In this document: piece by piece, positions 23,609-36,850 of the stretch
How positions within the stretch are numbered: position 1 is the stretch's first letter
Layout: every line of letters begins with the position of its first letter
Assembly: GCA_030544215.1 (NCBI GenBank)
Contig: JARZZO010000012.1
Coordinates: forward strand, 41,083,194 to 41,147,193
DNA from: Zantedeschia hybrid cultivar
Taxonomy: Eukaryota; Streptophyta; Magnoliopsida; Alismatales; Araceae
Direction: 5' to 3'
Length of the DNA: 64,000 bases
Program-made: the position numbers and the translations under genes
Notes under the pieces: model-generated
What the model saw: the letters and a program-made list of their open reading frames with translations, nothing else
Told to the model about the DNA's origin: nothing
The model's database searches: none

Positions 23609-25793
23609 TGTAACGACCCGCCACCCTATAATCGGGGATCCAATTACTAAATGGGTACTAAATCATTAATTTGGAAACAAATCAGGATCTTGGTAAGTCT
23701 AGGAAATAAATAATAAACTAAGCTAAACATTCACATGGCATTGAATTAAAAAGGAAGTGCAAGAATTAAAAATTATTACAATGCGACTCGACTTAGCAAA
23801 TAATTACATACTCCAACTAGAAGAAATAATTAAGCATATAGGCCAGAAAATAACATAACAACTACATCGGGACATACCCCGGAACAACGGCTGCTGGTGC
23901 GCGACCCAAAGCAACACTCTCCTCGCTACGCATATTTGGAACCCTCACCTGAAAACCGCAGAGGTGAGTCTCATCGAAAAGACTCAATAGGGATCCTTCG
24001 ATCCCCACCGCCCACTCACGCACCCACAAGTGTAGCAACACAATTATAGATAATTTAAACAAGTAAAGCAATAAACACAATTCTTAGATTCGATATAAAA
24101 TACATGCATTCGAAATACAACATGCACAATTCTAAAACCATTCTACCACGGAGCCCACAACCAGCGTCTCGACAAAACACGCCAACCACACGGCCGAACG
24201 CGAGAAACTCTGACCCGCTGAGACCAAACAGCAACCCCTCGGAAAGCGTGCTGGCTACTCTGGCCTGACAGACTCCAGGTGGTTCTGCTTCCCCCAGCAC
24301 GAGTAACACTCCGAATGTACCACTCCCACACTGGTACTAGTTATACTCCGGGGTACACCTGGTGACCCTTTCTCTAGGCGTCATCCTGCCACTCCCACAC
24401 CGGCGCCGTGTCACTCCCACACCGACACAGGGTGCCTAAGCGCTAACAACTGTCACTCTAGGCCCACGATCGCACAAAACACAACACGGTGCGATCCGAT
24501 CACATAGAACCTATCATCATCGAGTACATTTCTAAGCATGCAATTAACTAAGCTATCTAACAATGTAAATACGTGTTAATTGCAGGGATTAATGGAATTC
24601 TGGCTTGAATTGCGTCGCCCAAGGCCAACGTCATTCAAGCTTCCTAAACTAGTTTGTATAAGAACTGGCCCCAGAAAATGGCCTAAAACACGTCGTCATA
24701 TGTAGCCGCCTTTTGAAAGGCGTCGCTGTTCCTAGTCGCCTGATAACAACAGAAACAGAGACAGACCTCAGGTGATTTCAGTTTAAAACGCGTCGGGTAT
24801 AGAAATCGCCGTTCAAAAGACGTCGCTGTTTCTGGACGCTCATCAGTCCAGAGACAGAATCTGTTATTTGGGCTAAATTGCGTCGCGAGTGGAAGCCGCC
24901 TTTCTAAACGGCGTCGCTGTCCCCCAACGCCATTTAACCCTCACAGACAGGTTCTTCCTCCGCCATCTCCCAATCCACGGGGTGGGATTTCCTCCTCCAA
25001 ATTGTGTAAAAACACTAAAAAAGTGGAGAAGGAGGAGAAGAATCTAAATACCCATTGAAACAACCAAATTCTCATTACATGCAATTAGTATTTTCACCCC
25101 AAGAAAACCCCTAAACGGGAAAAACATAGTTTTTAAACGAAATACAATGGGGATCGTCACCCTACCGGTTACTCGAACTCCTCCCAACTCCAAGCCGCCA
25201 ACCCGCCTCGCTATATGCCGCCGTCGGTACTGCCGTAGACGCCGTTACTCCATCGAGACGTCGGCCGCCGTCCGGGGAGAAATGCGCCGCAGAGGAAGTG
25301 GTGGTGGTAGTGGAGGAAGTTAGGAGGTTACTGGAGTGGAGGGAGAGGAGGAATGGGGAGAGGAAAGCAAGGAGAGGGGAAAGGGCTCGTCGGAGATCGG
25401 AGGGAAGAGAGGAGAGAGAAGAGAAAGGAGAGAATGAGGGAAAGGAGGGAGGGTTCACGGGGTCAAATAGAAGCTGGGAAAATGCGTTGCCCAAGCCCGA
25501 CGTCATTCAGATGACAAGACCGGACCGTATTCTGACAAAGCAAGGTCGTACTCTAAATGGCGTCGACCATACAAGACGCCATTCAGACGATAAGACCGGG
25601 GCCGTACTCTCGCGCCCCAAGGCCAGCCCACGTGGCGCCTACGTGGCACAGCCTAAAACACGTCCACATTGATGGACGCCATTTAAACCGCGTCGAACTT
25701 AGAAACTAAGTCTCAGCCCCACTAGGACCCAAACTAAGGGATCCGACCCCGAAAACTGACCCGATAACCGGATCTGAAACCTCAATTCTTACA
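23609..25793 (-). mobile_element. solo LTR of the GCGTC-motif family, TSD AACAC
   Basis: The LTR runs from TGTAACGACCCGCCACCC to AACCTCAATTCTTACA, 2185 bp. It is bounded by perfect AACAC duplications at 23604-23608 and 25794-25798. It carries about ten 34-bp motifs, among them 25553-25586 with arms CTAAATGGCGTC and GACGCCATTCAG. A purine-rich tract lies at 25290-25460. No internal sequence is present. Confidence 0.93.
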
Positions 25794-25999
25794 AACACCA
25801 ACCAAATCAACCCAGCGCCCATCGGGTCTAGCAGCTTATAACGTGTTTCTTGGGGGGCCAGTTTTGAGAGCTGGCTATGTAGGACTAAAAGTCCCCATCG
25901 CAGCCTGCCAGCAGTGGTGTGTTGAGGACATTTAGTTACCGCCCGCCAAAAACGCTATTCCCTGCTCATTTTCTTCCATCCAAAAACCTGTTTACATCA

Positions 26000-27242
26000 G
26001 TTTTGTTCAGATTTGACATCTCTATGATCAAGTTGGTCTTTTTAAATGGTTATTTTGTAAATAAAAGCACATATTTTGACTTATACATATATGTAGCACT
26101 TTGATAATTTAAATTTCAGACCTTTGTTCGTCTTCTATCATCATTTGAACTATGTCTGTTCCAAAAGTATTTGACTTTGTTTGGACATTGCCATCTTAAG
26201 GAGATATTTGGCACGATTCCATTATAAGCATCCATATTGGATAGGGTGTTTTGTTTGGAACTTGAGGGCAAATGGGTGGAATCCTGATTTTTTGCTAGCT
26301 AAAATCAGGAGACGGCAATACGTAATGCCCTGCCAGTTTGGAGTTGGGTGGGACTTAGACTCTCTGATTCTGCGCAGTGACCAATACCTTTACATCATTT
26401 GTCTAGATGCTTTGGTATTTGTTTTGTTTGGCTCCTTATGTTATGATTTGGGTGCATGTCTATTATGATATGGTTTGATCTGTTTGATTGACACATAAAT
26501 CTGAAATATTTGCTCCATATATTCATTTGAATTCTGCTTAATCCTTTGAATCTTTTGATCATCCTGTTTAGCTATTCCTTTGCAATCATATGAATCTGTC
26601 TTTATTATATGATGTATGATATGAATCTGATTTGATAAGCTACTATGCCATAATATTTGTTATTTGATATGAGATGTGCTCAGGGGACGGTGATATGTAA
26701 CGCCGTAACAATATGACAATTTGATATGTTCTATTCGATATGTGATACATTTTAATCATGGCTAGTAAAATTTGATATATCTAATATGAGTTCGATCATG
26801 CCATATATGCTATATGTTAGTTGATCTATTCATGCTATTAGAAAACACATGTGATTTAGTAAACTTATATGTGGCCATGTTTTGTATCATATTCTTATTT
26901 GAGATATATGTAGAACTGTAAATTCTAATTAGATAATTATCATCATTTTGGATAGAGAGAGAGATATGTATTTTTTCCTTTCTTTAGTAAGTTGTGTGCT
27001 TTTATTTCTTATGGACATTTGGTATACTTTGAGATCCTAGTATTGATGTTATATACTTGTGAAATTATGGTATTGAGAAATGAAAATTTTATTAGATTGT
27101 TTTGATGGTAAATGGCATGTTTATGGTTCTGGTTATTTGTCTATCATTATTCATATCCAATTTGTATGTTATTTGGATCCACAGTTGCGTAACTTGAATT
27201 CAAAGTGAGTCTAGATGATTGAACCAGATCAGGGGCGTAACA
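26000..27242 (+). mobile_element. 3' part of an LTR of the second gypsy family
   Basis: The stretch aligns by eye with 32060-33181. Shared landmarks are ATTGCCATCTTAAGGAGAT (versus ATGCCATCCTTAGGAGAT), TTAGACTCT, TTTGTTTGGCTCCTTATGTT and the end GATCAGGGGCGTAACA (versus GATCAAGGGTGTGACA). The 5' part of the LTR is not visible and no primer site follows. It is a truncated copy or a decayed solo LTR. The left limit is approximate. The 200 bases before it are unassigned. Confidence 0.6.
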
Positions 27243-29339
27243 AGATTACATAAGAAAACTACATAGGAACGGGGGTTTAGCACGTGGAGCCGTTACGAGA
27301 ACCAGATACAATAAGTAATACCCGGTAGATAAAGGTTGCCATAAGAAGGACCAAAGGACACCCAAGGTGCCACAGGAGGAAATGTGGGCCATCAAAGATC
27401 GTGGTCATCTTCTTCAGGGGTTCCAACGAAGGGAACTAGAGAAGGCTACACACAACACTTGGTAGCCGATAAGGGAGGAGACCTGAAGATGTGTGCTTAG
27501 CAAGACACATGATATATGTTCAAGAACTCGGGCTCTGTTTAATAGCCACAACCTATGGACGGGACAAAAAAGACATCTCCACCACGAAGGCTCTAACCCC
27601 AGCAAACAAAACGAATGTAGTGGGAGAACCAAACCTCAAAGAAGTAGGCACAAAACATATCCACAAAACATAGGGAGAGGAGAAGAAGAACCACATCGAA
27701 GAGAGGGAGATGTAGAAGGCAATTGATCTAATAAGCCTAGAAGCCAAGCTCACCGGAGGAGGATCCTAGGAGGTATCAAAATTGGTAAGGTAGTCTTACC
27801 ACAGCAAGGAGAAGGATGAAAAGGGGGGGAAAATGAATAAGGGGGAGGAGTAGGGAGTGAGAGTGGTGGAGGGGTGAGGAAGGGAGAAAAGGGGTCAGGA
27901 GGAGACAAAGGAGGTGGAGAGAAAGTGGCGAGGGTTGCGATTGGAGGTGAGAAAATGAATAAGAGGTGAGAAATGGAGGTGAGCAAGAAAGGGAGAGGCA
28001 ACAAGAGATAAAAGAGATTAGAGAAGGAAGAAAAATGAATAGAGAAGATGGCTGAAACATGTGTAGGGGGGGAGGGTTTTGTTTATCTCCCCATGTAGAA
28101 ACTCCCCTCACCTAGGATTTCGGCATCAGGACACCGATTGGGACCATCAGAGGAGGCCGACGAGGAAACCGCCAATGTCGGTGACTTTTCCACAATTGTT
28201 AGGTGGGAACTCACCTACCCCGTGAGCCTCCGTAGAACTAAGAGCCAGATGAAAGCTGGCTGGGGAAGCCATAAATTTGGCTAATCGATGGCCAAAAGCA
28301 AACACACTTATATATGCATCTGCCCTTCGATATATTTTTTAGTAATATATTATTTATAAAAAATAAATGTTAATTCACTTTTTCTTCCATAGAATTCAGC
28401 TAGCAAGACTAGGGGCTTGTTCCTTAACTCTAATCTAAGTGCTAATTCGGTGGGGTTGACACTTGTAGAGAGGATCGAGATCTTCCCTCCTACATATTCT
28501 AATGTAAGACTAAAGAAGAGAGACCCTAGCTCAAGCTTGATGCTTGCAGCATGTGCATCAGCACAAGGATAAACCATTGCGTGCATTGGTATGTTGCATG
28601 CAATATGGGGCACAGTACGAGCCCACGGCAATGCACATTGCATGTAACTTGTAAATACTAACGTGTATCTAAAGGTAAAATGAAAATGGATACTTATGTC
28701 TTTACTTACAGTTTTTCACTTCCAAATCGAAAATCGATATGGTTGAGAACAAGCATTTTTACTTTTACTTCCAGTTCTGATATTCTATAAAGAAATTGAA
28801 AGTGGACACTTATTTTTGTTCATCTCTAAGCTTTAATTAACATTATATGGATACCTTGTGGTCCAATAATTCCTTTTCAAGGTTGAAGGTAGTCATGCAT
28901 ATCGAGCTTTTATGCTTTTATTTTATTCAAATTAGATAATTAAAGGACAATTTTTAAAAATGTACATATTTTCTCTCAAACTCCATTATCTGATTTTATT
29001 TTAACGTATATTTCTGTCTAAAATAATATTGTCATCTAAGACCATTTGTCAAGGATGATGCATGAACAACTTCAGGTTATCCAACTATTCACTCAAACAA
29101 GCAATTGCAGCATTTCCTTTTTCCCCCCTCTTCATAATCTTCTCCACATATTTTGTGCGTGTGGGCATAACAATATTAGTTCAGACAACTTTTCACAAAA
29201 GTTCTTGAATTAATATGAATCATCACTTAATTCTCATGGACCAAGAATTTTGTGCGTGTGACCCTCTAGGCCTAAGTGCTAGTCCAATTTTGAGCCCAAT
29301 AAGCCCAATATATAATATTCTGGTTTGTTCAAATCTAGT
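27243..29339. other. non-coding, purine-rich interval
   Basis: No gene recognised. 27800-28080 is strongly purine-rich (GGA/GAA) and gives spurious proline/serine-rich frames on the minus strand. 27330-27780 and 28090-28260 look like decayed repeat sequence of unknown type. 28260-29330 is AT-rich without recognisable features. Confidence 0.45.
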
Positions 29340-30060
29340 TATCGGGTTTGGATATGCTTTAGTGTTCTTATTTTTATGGTAGCCGGTTCGGGTCTGATTA
29401 CCGTCAAAACAACCTGATGTGAATCATGAATAGGTGTCCATTTGGGCAGACGTCATTTAGAGTGCATGCATGTGAGCCATGTGGCTAAACCCCACTAGGT
29501 CATCTCATTTACATTGCATCAGTCGGACGCATCCTATGATAGGTGTTAGCTCGACATGATGTAATTTATCTATTTCTGCATGACATGTTTCTGCCCTATG
29601 GCACCTCTTTGCGGGTGCATGGCATGCCACCATGCGACGAAGGCACCGAAGACAACTTTTTTCTTCATTTATCCCCCCTTCTTCTCTTTCTCCTCCCTCA
29701 TTTTCTCCATTCTCTCCTTCTCTCCTCCATCTTCTTCCTCTCCACCCTCTTCCCCTCAAACCTCCCTCCCTCTCACCACTTTCCACCACCACCTCATCTT
29801 CCCTCTCCTCTCTTGTAGTGGCTTACGCATAGGTGAGTAGATAGCGACAATGGTGGTGACACTGGTTGCTCAATGGCATAGACGACGAGGCAGCGGCGAG
29901 CTAGAGGAGGCGATGTCTCGTAGGTGACTGTGGAGCTCAGTGGAGGGTGTCGGGTGGCTCAGTGGTGGTCCTACCGCGTGAAGGGCCCCTTGTGAGTTGG
30001 GAGGAGTACAAGACTTGACGTAGAGTGATGGTTGCCCTCTAATGTTAAGGTCCCTCTTTA
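29340..30060 (+). mobile_element. decayed LTR fragment of the GCGTC-motif family
   Basis: The order of landmarks matches the family LTR read in the sense direction: GGGTTTGG and GGTTCGGGTC near the start, one 34-bp motif (TGAATAGGTGTC, ten bases, GACGTCATTTAG, near 29430), GCCATGTGGC, a pyrimidine-rich tract (29660-29820), and GTTGGGAGGAGTACAAGA (versus GTTAGGAGGAGTTCAAAT near 9720). The 3' third is missing and divergence is high. The interval after it to 30303 is unassigned. Confidence 0.5.
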
Positions 30061-30303
30061 GAATCTATGATAGGATCCATGCATGTGAATTATCTTCATC
30101 TTTTTTATGTTTTTCTCTCTTTATTGCTTGAGAAGAAGGGTAGTTTCCACGGAGATGGAGGCTTTTGTGTATTAGACGGGTTGTGGGAGGCTTCCTTGTG
30201 ATCTTTGGTTGTGCTTGGGAGACACGGAGAGGAGCTATAGAGATGCCTCGTTTTGGGTTTTGATTCAAGTCTTTTGAACTAGACGCCTTTCTGAAAGACA
30301 TTG

Positions 30304-33181
30304 TGTTATGCCCTAGCCTTAGAACCCATTTAACTCGTTATTGGATAATACTTAATTAGACTCATTCATAAATATCAATTAATTTTTATTAAGTGGATTA
30401 TACTTTGATAATCAATTGTTGAGTAAAACTAAATGCAATAAGTCCATTGGTGCTATTAAGTAGAATCCAATAGTTTGTGGGTTTAGATAAATTTCTCGGT
30501 TTAGAGTACTCAAGCAAGTAGGTTAGTAAAACAGAGTTAACTTTTCACACAAAAGTCCAAAAATTTAAGGTTGGTGGTGTTGAAAGGAGAATAAAAGTTC
30601 TATAACTTTTAGAAGAGAGTTTTCCATAATTGTGATATTTAGAATTTTTCCTAATTCAGATGTTTAATAGGTTGAATTTAGAGATTTTTAGGAAAGGAAA
30701 GTACATACTGCAAAAATATAGTCCTATTTGTATTCAAATTGCCAATTTAACTTATAGAGAAAGCCTTGTTAAGGAAAGTTGCAACCCTAGGAAGGAAGGG
30801 AGAGTTAGTATTAAGTATGGACATGAGAATTAGTCATAAATAAGCCCTTGGATTCATGCTAGGTTCTCTTCAAGAGGTAGGTAATGATAACCCATCATAT
30901 GATATTTTGTATTAATGTGAAAAATCATGTTTTGATTATAAAAGTAGTCAAAAATGAAGTTAGCATGATGATCTTCAAGTTTAAGACCTAAAACTTTAAT
31001 TAGATCATTGCATTCTATGTCAAATTCTTCAATCTATGTGAATCTAGAAATTTTTCAGTTATAGACTGATAGGCGTCTAGCCTAATGGACATGTTTTAGA
31101 AAGCGTCAGCTCAACTTGACGTCTTTCAACCTAGGTAATTGATTCATACTTCAATTATTTCATCTGTCGGATAGGCGTCTCAACACTTGGACGTTTCTTG
31201 TGATAGGCATCCAAAACCCTAGGTGTGACGTTGTTTGCTGAATAACTTAAACCGGAATAAGGTTATGGGGATTTCTTAAATCAGAATAAGAGATATTTTG
31301 ATTTGGTAAGTTGTTGGTATTCCACCCATAATAAGGAGAATTACACTACGCTATTCCAAGTGATTTGGTAGGAATAAGTGCAATAAGAAGTGAAATAAAA
31401 GGTAAAATTGAGAGAATTTGGGGAATTAGATATTCCAGGTAGAGTTTGGAGAGTTGGGGAAATTGGGGGAATTAGGCATACCCTCAAGCAAATCAGAATA
31501 TGACCTTTATACCGGTTATTCCGGCCCTATTCCACAAACAAAGTGAGCCTAGATGTGTATTAGTCTATTTAGACATAACAATTTGAATTTTTTCACATAC
31601 TTTGATTGCCCATATCTCGGTGATCCTATGTATAATTGATCTTAAATTTTGTCCACATTTCAGTCTATATAATTTTTAACTTCCTATACAATTTGATGAT
31701 TTTTTAAATTTATTTACCTATTAATCTCCCATTTATTCCAAAATATGACTAAAATTTTGGATTTAAGTCTCTATTCTTCTTGTTTGATCTCCAAATCTTA
31801 TGAAACTTTATAGATACTTCACATATGACATATTTATCATATTGGCTAAGCTTCATTAATTTTTGAATCTATTTTCTATTATTGATCCTATTTATTGAAC
31901 TTTTAGCTTTGAAAGATAGGTTTTAATACCCATAAATTATGATTTATGATCCAAAAATTTTGAGAAACTTACAATGATGTTCTTTTCACTCCAATAACCT
32001 GTTAGAACATAATTAGCCTCGTAATTTTCAAATTTGACCTATTTGACTCCTTTAAGTGACTTATTTAAAAAAAAATATATTTTATTTTAACTTATATATG
32101 TACGTATCACTATGATTATTAAGATTCTAGATCTATCATGGATTTGTAACCACTGTAAGATACTTGTGCTATATATGTATCAGTTTATTTAGATAATGCC
32201 ATCCTTAGGAGATTTGAGGCACACTCTACAAGCATCTTTGGGGTGGATCTTTCTTGTGAGTGACAGGAAAATGTTAGTAACCAAGAGTTTGTGAGTGGTT
32301 ATTCTAGATGGGACATTAGACTCTTTGGTTCTACATGTGTCATAACCTTTGCATCATTGCTTAGATATTTTGGTATATGTTTGTTCGGCTTCTTATGTTG
32401 TGATTCGATACATGTCCATTATGATATATTTGGATATGATATGTTTGACACTTAATTATGAAACATAAAGCTCTGTTGTGATCTTGTAAATTCAATTTGT
32501 AATATGTTTAAGCTTACTCCCTTAATTCCTTGTTCATCGTGTTTAGTTATCACTTAGAATTCAGTAATCATGCTAATTAAAGTTATATGTTATTCAATTT
32601 ATTCATGTTTATTAGAAGATATCTTTCATTTGATAAATCTATATGTGGTCATATTTTGTATCATTCTTTTACTTGAGCTATATATAGCATTGCTAAATCA
32701 TGATGGTAGTTATTGCTGTATTTTAATTAGTATTTGTTTAGCATTTAATGGGTTTGATGCCTACTGAATACTTGTACTCATAAACCTATTAACAATCACA
32801 TATTCGACTGAAGAGGAGGATCAGAGATTAGAGTAGGATTTGTCTTGAGGCAACCTGGTAGACTGAGAAGGTTATTTAGCTAGTTTGTTTGATTTACTAC
32901 TTTAGTAGATTGATGTAGCAGGGATAATGAGAGATGATGTAATTTTATTTTATGGGTGAGTTGAGTGTTTCATTTCAGTTAATGGATTAATGTAATTTGG
33001 TGGATATGATATTGGCTATTAATTTGAGTTATTAGATAATTAGATGATAATTGGCATTGTATTTCTCTACCTTTGGTTATTTGTCTCTCATAATTTGTTT
33101 GTTTTGTATGATAGGTTGATTTGTTACGTGGCTTGAGTCCAATATGTACCCAAATGACTGAATCAGATCAAGGGTGTGACA
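30304..33181 (+). mobile_element. 5' LTR of a second Ty3-gypsy family
   Basis: The proposed LTR starts TGTTATGCCCTAG and ends GATCAAGGGTGTGACA just before a primer site, about 2.88 kb. The end is firm because of the primer site. The start is inferred from the TGT...ACA rule only. It contains three 34-bp GCGTC-type motifs at 31066-31099, 31096-31129 and 31168-31201. No matching 3' LTR is in the window, so the element is truncated. Confidence 0.6.
31066..31201. repeat. 34-bp GCGTC motifs in the second gypsy LTR
   Basis: 31066-31099: CTGATAGGCGTC, ten bases, GACATGTTTTAG. 31096-31129: TTAGAAAGCGTC, ten bases, GACGTCTTTCAA; it overlaps the first by four bases. 31168-31201: CGGATAGGCGTC, ten bases, GACGTTTCTTGT. 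All three keep the 12-10-12 spacing despite arm decay. Confidence 0.75.
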
Positions 33182-33186
33182 AGTCC

Positions 33187-33198
33187 TGGTATCAGAGC
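33187..33198 (+). other. primer binding site, initiator tRNA-Met
   Basis: TGGTATCAGAGC, five bases after the LTR end, matches the 3' end of plant initiator tRNA-Met, which primes minus-strand synthesis in many Ty3-gypsy and Ty1-copia elements. Confidence 0.85.
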
Positions 33199-33336
33199 AT
33201 ATAAATTATGAGAGATTCCTAACCATTACCATCTAATCATAAGCCATACCAAGTGATCTTAGGACTGGGTAACATAGGATTGGACTAGAATAAACCTCAG
33301 GACAAAGGACTAATTAAACTTCCTTGGTTTAAGGAA

Positions 33337-34850
33337 ATGGCTAAAAGAAGTAAACGCGTGACAGAGATGATCATGGAGACCATACCTACTGATGAGTCTC
33401 CTACTCTAGGAGGATTGACTCAAAACAAGGCCCTAACTCATGGTCAGGGAGTCATCCATACCAACGCCGTAGTCATTCCATAGGGTGACTTTGGCTTCTT
33501 TCCACAAACTTTCCAAGACATGGTACAAACCATGCAAGCTTAGGCCATGCTATAGACTCAGGAGAGGACCTCTAGAGCTACAATCATGGACAAGTTCAAG
33601 AAGCTGAGGCCCCCTTCCTTTAAGGGGGAGAGCAAGACAGAGGTTGTCAAGACATGGCTTCGCCAGATTGAGAACATATTTGAGATAGTTAGCTACGATG
33701 AAGAGAGTAAGGCTAAGTTAGCGACCTTCATGCTTGAGGATCGAGTAGATTTCTGATGTTCCGCTGAGAGGACTATATTCACTAACTGTGAGGTACCCAT
33801 CACGTGGGAAGAATTCCTGCCACTCATGTTCGTGATGCCAAGCTCGTTGAGTTCCTCAATCTGACCTAAGGAACTATATATGTGGCAGAGTATGAGGTCA
33901 GGTTTGTTGAGCTGGAGCACATTGCCACGTTCTTCTTCTCGAGGAGGAGGAGCGAGTGAAGAAATTTGTTAATAGATTGAATGGGCAATACAAAGTAGGG
34001 CGGCTCTGTTCTGACTGTCGTCTATGAAGGAAACATTGGCAACTGCATTTATTATGGAAGGGAGCATATTGCCTTTATGAATGAGAGGAAAGGCCCATAA
34101 GAGAAAAAAACTCATGCTCTACCTTTTCGTGCGACCTCAATAAGAAGAAAAGGAAGACCTTTTAGGCAGCAGCACCTACCGGAAAGATGGTAGAACATCT
34201 TGTTTGCTTACAATGCAGTATGGAGGCTTAAAGTGCTCGCGCATAGCCAACAAGTGCTATGGATTTGGTAATCCAGGCCACATCATCCTTGACTGCCCAA
34301 AACAGAATGACAACTCTACGACTAGAGCACCTATAAAAGGCAAGGCAACTATCTATGCGCTCACCACTGAGGACACTAAAGATGAAGAAAATGTGGCAAC
34401 AGGTACTATTCTAACCAATGGCATATGCTAGAATTCTATTTGACTCTCATGCTACGCATTCTTTTGTTTTCTCAAAATTTGTTGACTCGTGAAAGGATGC
34501 TAAGATATGAGAAGTGACACCTTTGACTATCACTATTGCCACTGGAGAAACTTTAATTGCTAATCTTGCCCAAACTAATTTAGACATCTAGATCGAGGGT
34601 AAGCTCTTCTACCTAGTAGCAGACATCATTGATATCGTAGAGTTCAATGTCATATCAATGACATTTTGGGAATGGATTGTTTAGAAAAACACTATGCTTC
34701 AATAGACTGTCATAAGAAGAGGGTTGTCTTCCAAGAACCTGAATGGAAGGAATTCTATTTCGAATGCTCATGACGCAGATTGGGAAGGATGATTGTTTTT
34801 GCAATCTAGGCTAAGAAGTTGGTTAATCATGAGGTATACATGCCTAAAGC
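33337..34850 (+). pseudogene. gag-protease remnant of the second Ty3-gypsy element
   Basis: One frame from the ATG at 33337 reads MAKRSKRVTEMIMETIPTDE and goes on to KKLRPPSFKGESKTEVVKTW, the retrotransposon gag core (PF03732 type). It is cut by TAG at three places and a TGA where a Trp pair is expected. Later frames give a CCHC zinc knuckle with one Cys replaced by Phe (CYGFGNPGHIILDC, near 34255). A protease block follows, with FDSHATHSF in place of the usual D-S/T-G-A-T-H. Then come DILGMDCLEKHYASIDC and the lead into RT (AKKLVNHEVY). RT and later domains are absent; the sequence ends near 34850. The stops are what C-to-T decay of CAG and TGG codons would give. Confidence 0.75.
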
Positions 34851-34869
34851 TATAAGGGCTCAATTCAAT

Positions 34870-35133
34870 GTGCTATCATATGATTATTCAATATTAACAT
34901 GAAAGACATGAAAAAAACATGATCATGATCGCCAGAGATCGAGGATCTCAATAGAAAAATAAGTAATCGCTACTTACCTATCCAAAACAAAGATTCTTGT
35001 GGAGTCTTCTATTTTCTCCTTTTCGGCCGGCCGAAGAGAAAGAACCTTCTTTTGGTTTCACTCTCTCTTTAAATCAACTTTTCTCCTTACAAAAGAAAAA
35101 AAGAAAAAACATGAGAAATAAAATTGATTACAG
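34870..35133. other. non-coding host of the Tat insertion, left side
   Basis: AT-rich sequence with a pyrimidine block (CTTTTCGGCCGGCCGAAGAG near 35022). It ends in the target site CTTTG at 35134-35138. The same sequence context resumes at 49687. Confidence 0.45.
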
Positions 35134-35138
35134 CTTTG

Positions 35139-36460
35139 TATAGACACGCTAATTTTGACACCATTTCGAGTAAATTTCATGTCATATAATAATGCCTCAG
35201 AATGGTCTGATATTTAATCACTGATTAATTTTTATTGATCTTTTTGAGTTAATTATGTCGGGTCAAACAGATATGATTTAAGTTAATTAATTAAATTGAT
35301 TTTAACTCAAATTTCAGTTAAAATATGAAAAAGTCTAAAAGACGTCGACTTATGTAGATACCATTTAGAGTTTATTCTTATTTTAACGTTTAAATTTGAA
35401 TTTTAATCAGTAGACTAATTAGCTAAAAGACGTCTACATATCACAACGCCATTTAGGTTTCCTAAGTTGTTTTTACTTCTCTTCCGAATGTTTATCCTTA
35501 TCTTAATTAGTCTAAAAGGCGTCTTTAAGTGGCGACGCGTTTTATCTAATTACAGATAAAGATAATTTTTTCCCGGATGTTTATCCTTATCTTAATCAAT
35601 CTAAAAGACGTCTCCTATGGGCAACCCATTTTAGATAATTACAGATAAAGATGAATTAATCTGTATTTATCTGTTAGTTAAGCTGAATAAATCTCAAGAT
35701 TTCTTCATGTAAATCCGCGGATGAAAAGAAGTCTATAAATACCTCGCCTCTTGAATGAGTAAAAAAAAAAAAGAGAGTGATTTTTTTGGTGGCGATTAGA
35801 GCAAAGAAGCTTGAAGACGTCCAAACGCTGAAATATTGTTGCCACTAAGAGTCAGCATCCTTCTTCATCCGTCAAAGATCCATTGAAGACCAAGACTTCC
35901 AGGGGCCATTCAGCATTAACTTTCAATTATTTCTGCATATTTCTTACATTCTTTATCACATCACTCCATGCAACACACATAACACTAGCATCATTTTCAA
36001 AACCTATTTATTAAAGGGGTTTAAAAGACTATCCCAACAAGTGAGTTTTCCTGCTTAGTTGTATGTTTAAAATTTTCTCTGGAATGGATACTACTTCTTC
36101 CTAAGTTCTCATCATTGTTCTTCATTTCTTTCTATTTCTTGCAAAGTGTACAAAGGAGAATCAAAGGGAGGGAACCAACAACAAACAACAAGGAATTTGG
36201 ACGATCCTCAAAACTCAACAGCAGCCAAAGCAAGAACAAAGACAAGAAATGGCTCTCTTTCTTCAGCCAGCTGAAGGAGGGGACCAAAGAGCTCAATATC
36301 TCCCACATCCAAATAGGTAGGCGATCAAGTCTTCTTTTGAAACTTTTTAGTCAAAAGTTTCTGGCGATCACATCACTTAGTTTCTTTTTAATAGGTTCAT
36401 TTTGCACCTAAACAACATAGTTTTTCCATGATAATCACACACTCATTTTAAGTACTCACA
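35139..36460 (+). repeat. 5' LTR of the Tat element
   Basis: 1322 bp, ending TTTTAAGTACTCACA. It carries four 34-bp GCGTC motifs (35335-35634). Promoter and polyadenylation functions are expected but no TATA box was fixed with confidence. Confidence 0.92.
35335..35634. repeat. four 34-bp GCGTC motifs in the Tat 5' LTR
   Basis: Units lie at 35335-35368, 35423-35456, 35512-35545 and 35601-35634. Each has a CTAAAAGACGTC or CTAAAAGGCGTC arm, ten bases, and a 12-base arm. The second right arm is AACGCCATTTAG. The last two units are 89 bases apart within a local duplication that also includes GATGTTTATCCTTATCTTAA. The 3' LTR keeps the same four (first at 48557-48590, right arm GACGCCATTTAG). Confidence 0.85.
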
Positions 36461-36467
36461 GCTTTTT

Positions 36468-36486
36468 TTGGCGATCACGGTGGGAC
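36468..36486 (+). other. probable primer binding site of the Tat element
   Basis: TTGGCGATCACGGTGGGAC starts seven bases after the LTR. It has the TTGGCG...GTGGG form seen at this position in Tat and Athila elements. The priming tRNA cannot be fixed by eye. Confidence 0.6.
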
Positions 36487-36850
36487 TTGGTCTTGCCATC
36501 TTTTAGTTCTTTGTTCTTGCTGTTATCAATCGGGCACCCACGGTGCACCACTTGTGTCTCTCGACACGCCCTCACCAATTGGTGAGTGTTTTTAGTTTAG
36601 TTAATTTCCTACGTGCACCACGTGCACACCCCTGTGGCAAGATCTTGCCCTCCCCGTTGATTAGTTGAAAAACTATTTTTGTGATAAAGATTGTGTGATT
36701 GATTGGAATTCTAGTTGTTTATTTGACAAATTAGCCTGTTAAAATTCGAAAGATTTTTTTTTTTTTACATGAGCTGATTATTTATCGTTTTTATCTTGTT
36801 TTGAGGAGGAATCGATCTAGAAATTCCTCTTGGAAAACTGCATCTGCGAC

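Noticed and set aside
27776..28111. Ser/Pro/Leu-rich minus-strand frames
   Set aside because: They arise from a purine-rich tract. Several overlapping frames are open at once, which points to composition rather than coding.
29543..29840. Overlapping plus-strand frames of 66-91 codons
   Set aside because: These are three frames of the same pyrimidine tract in a decayed LTR.
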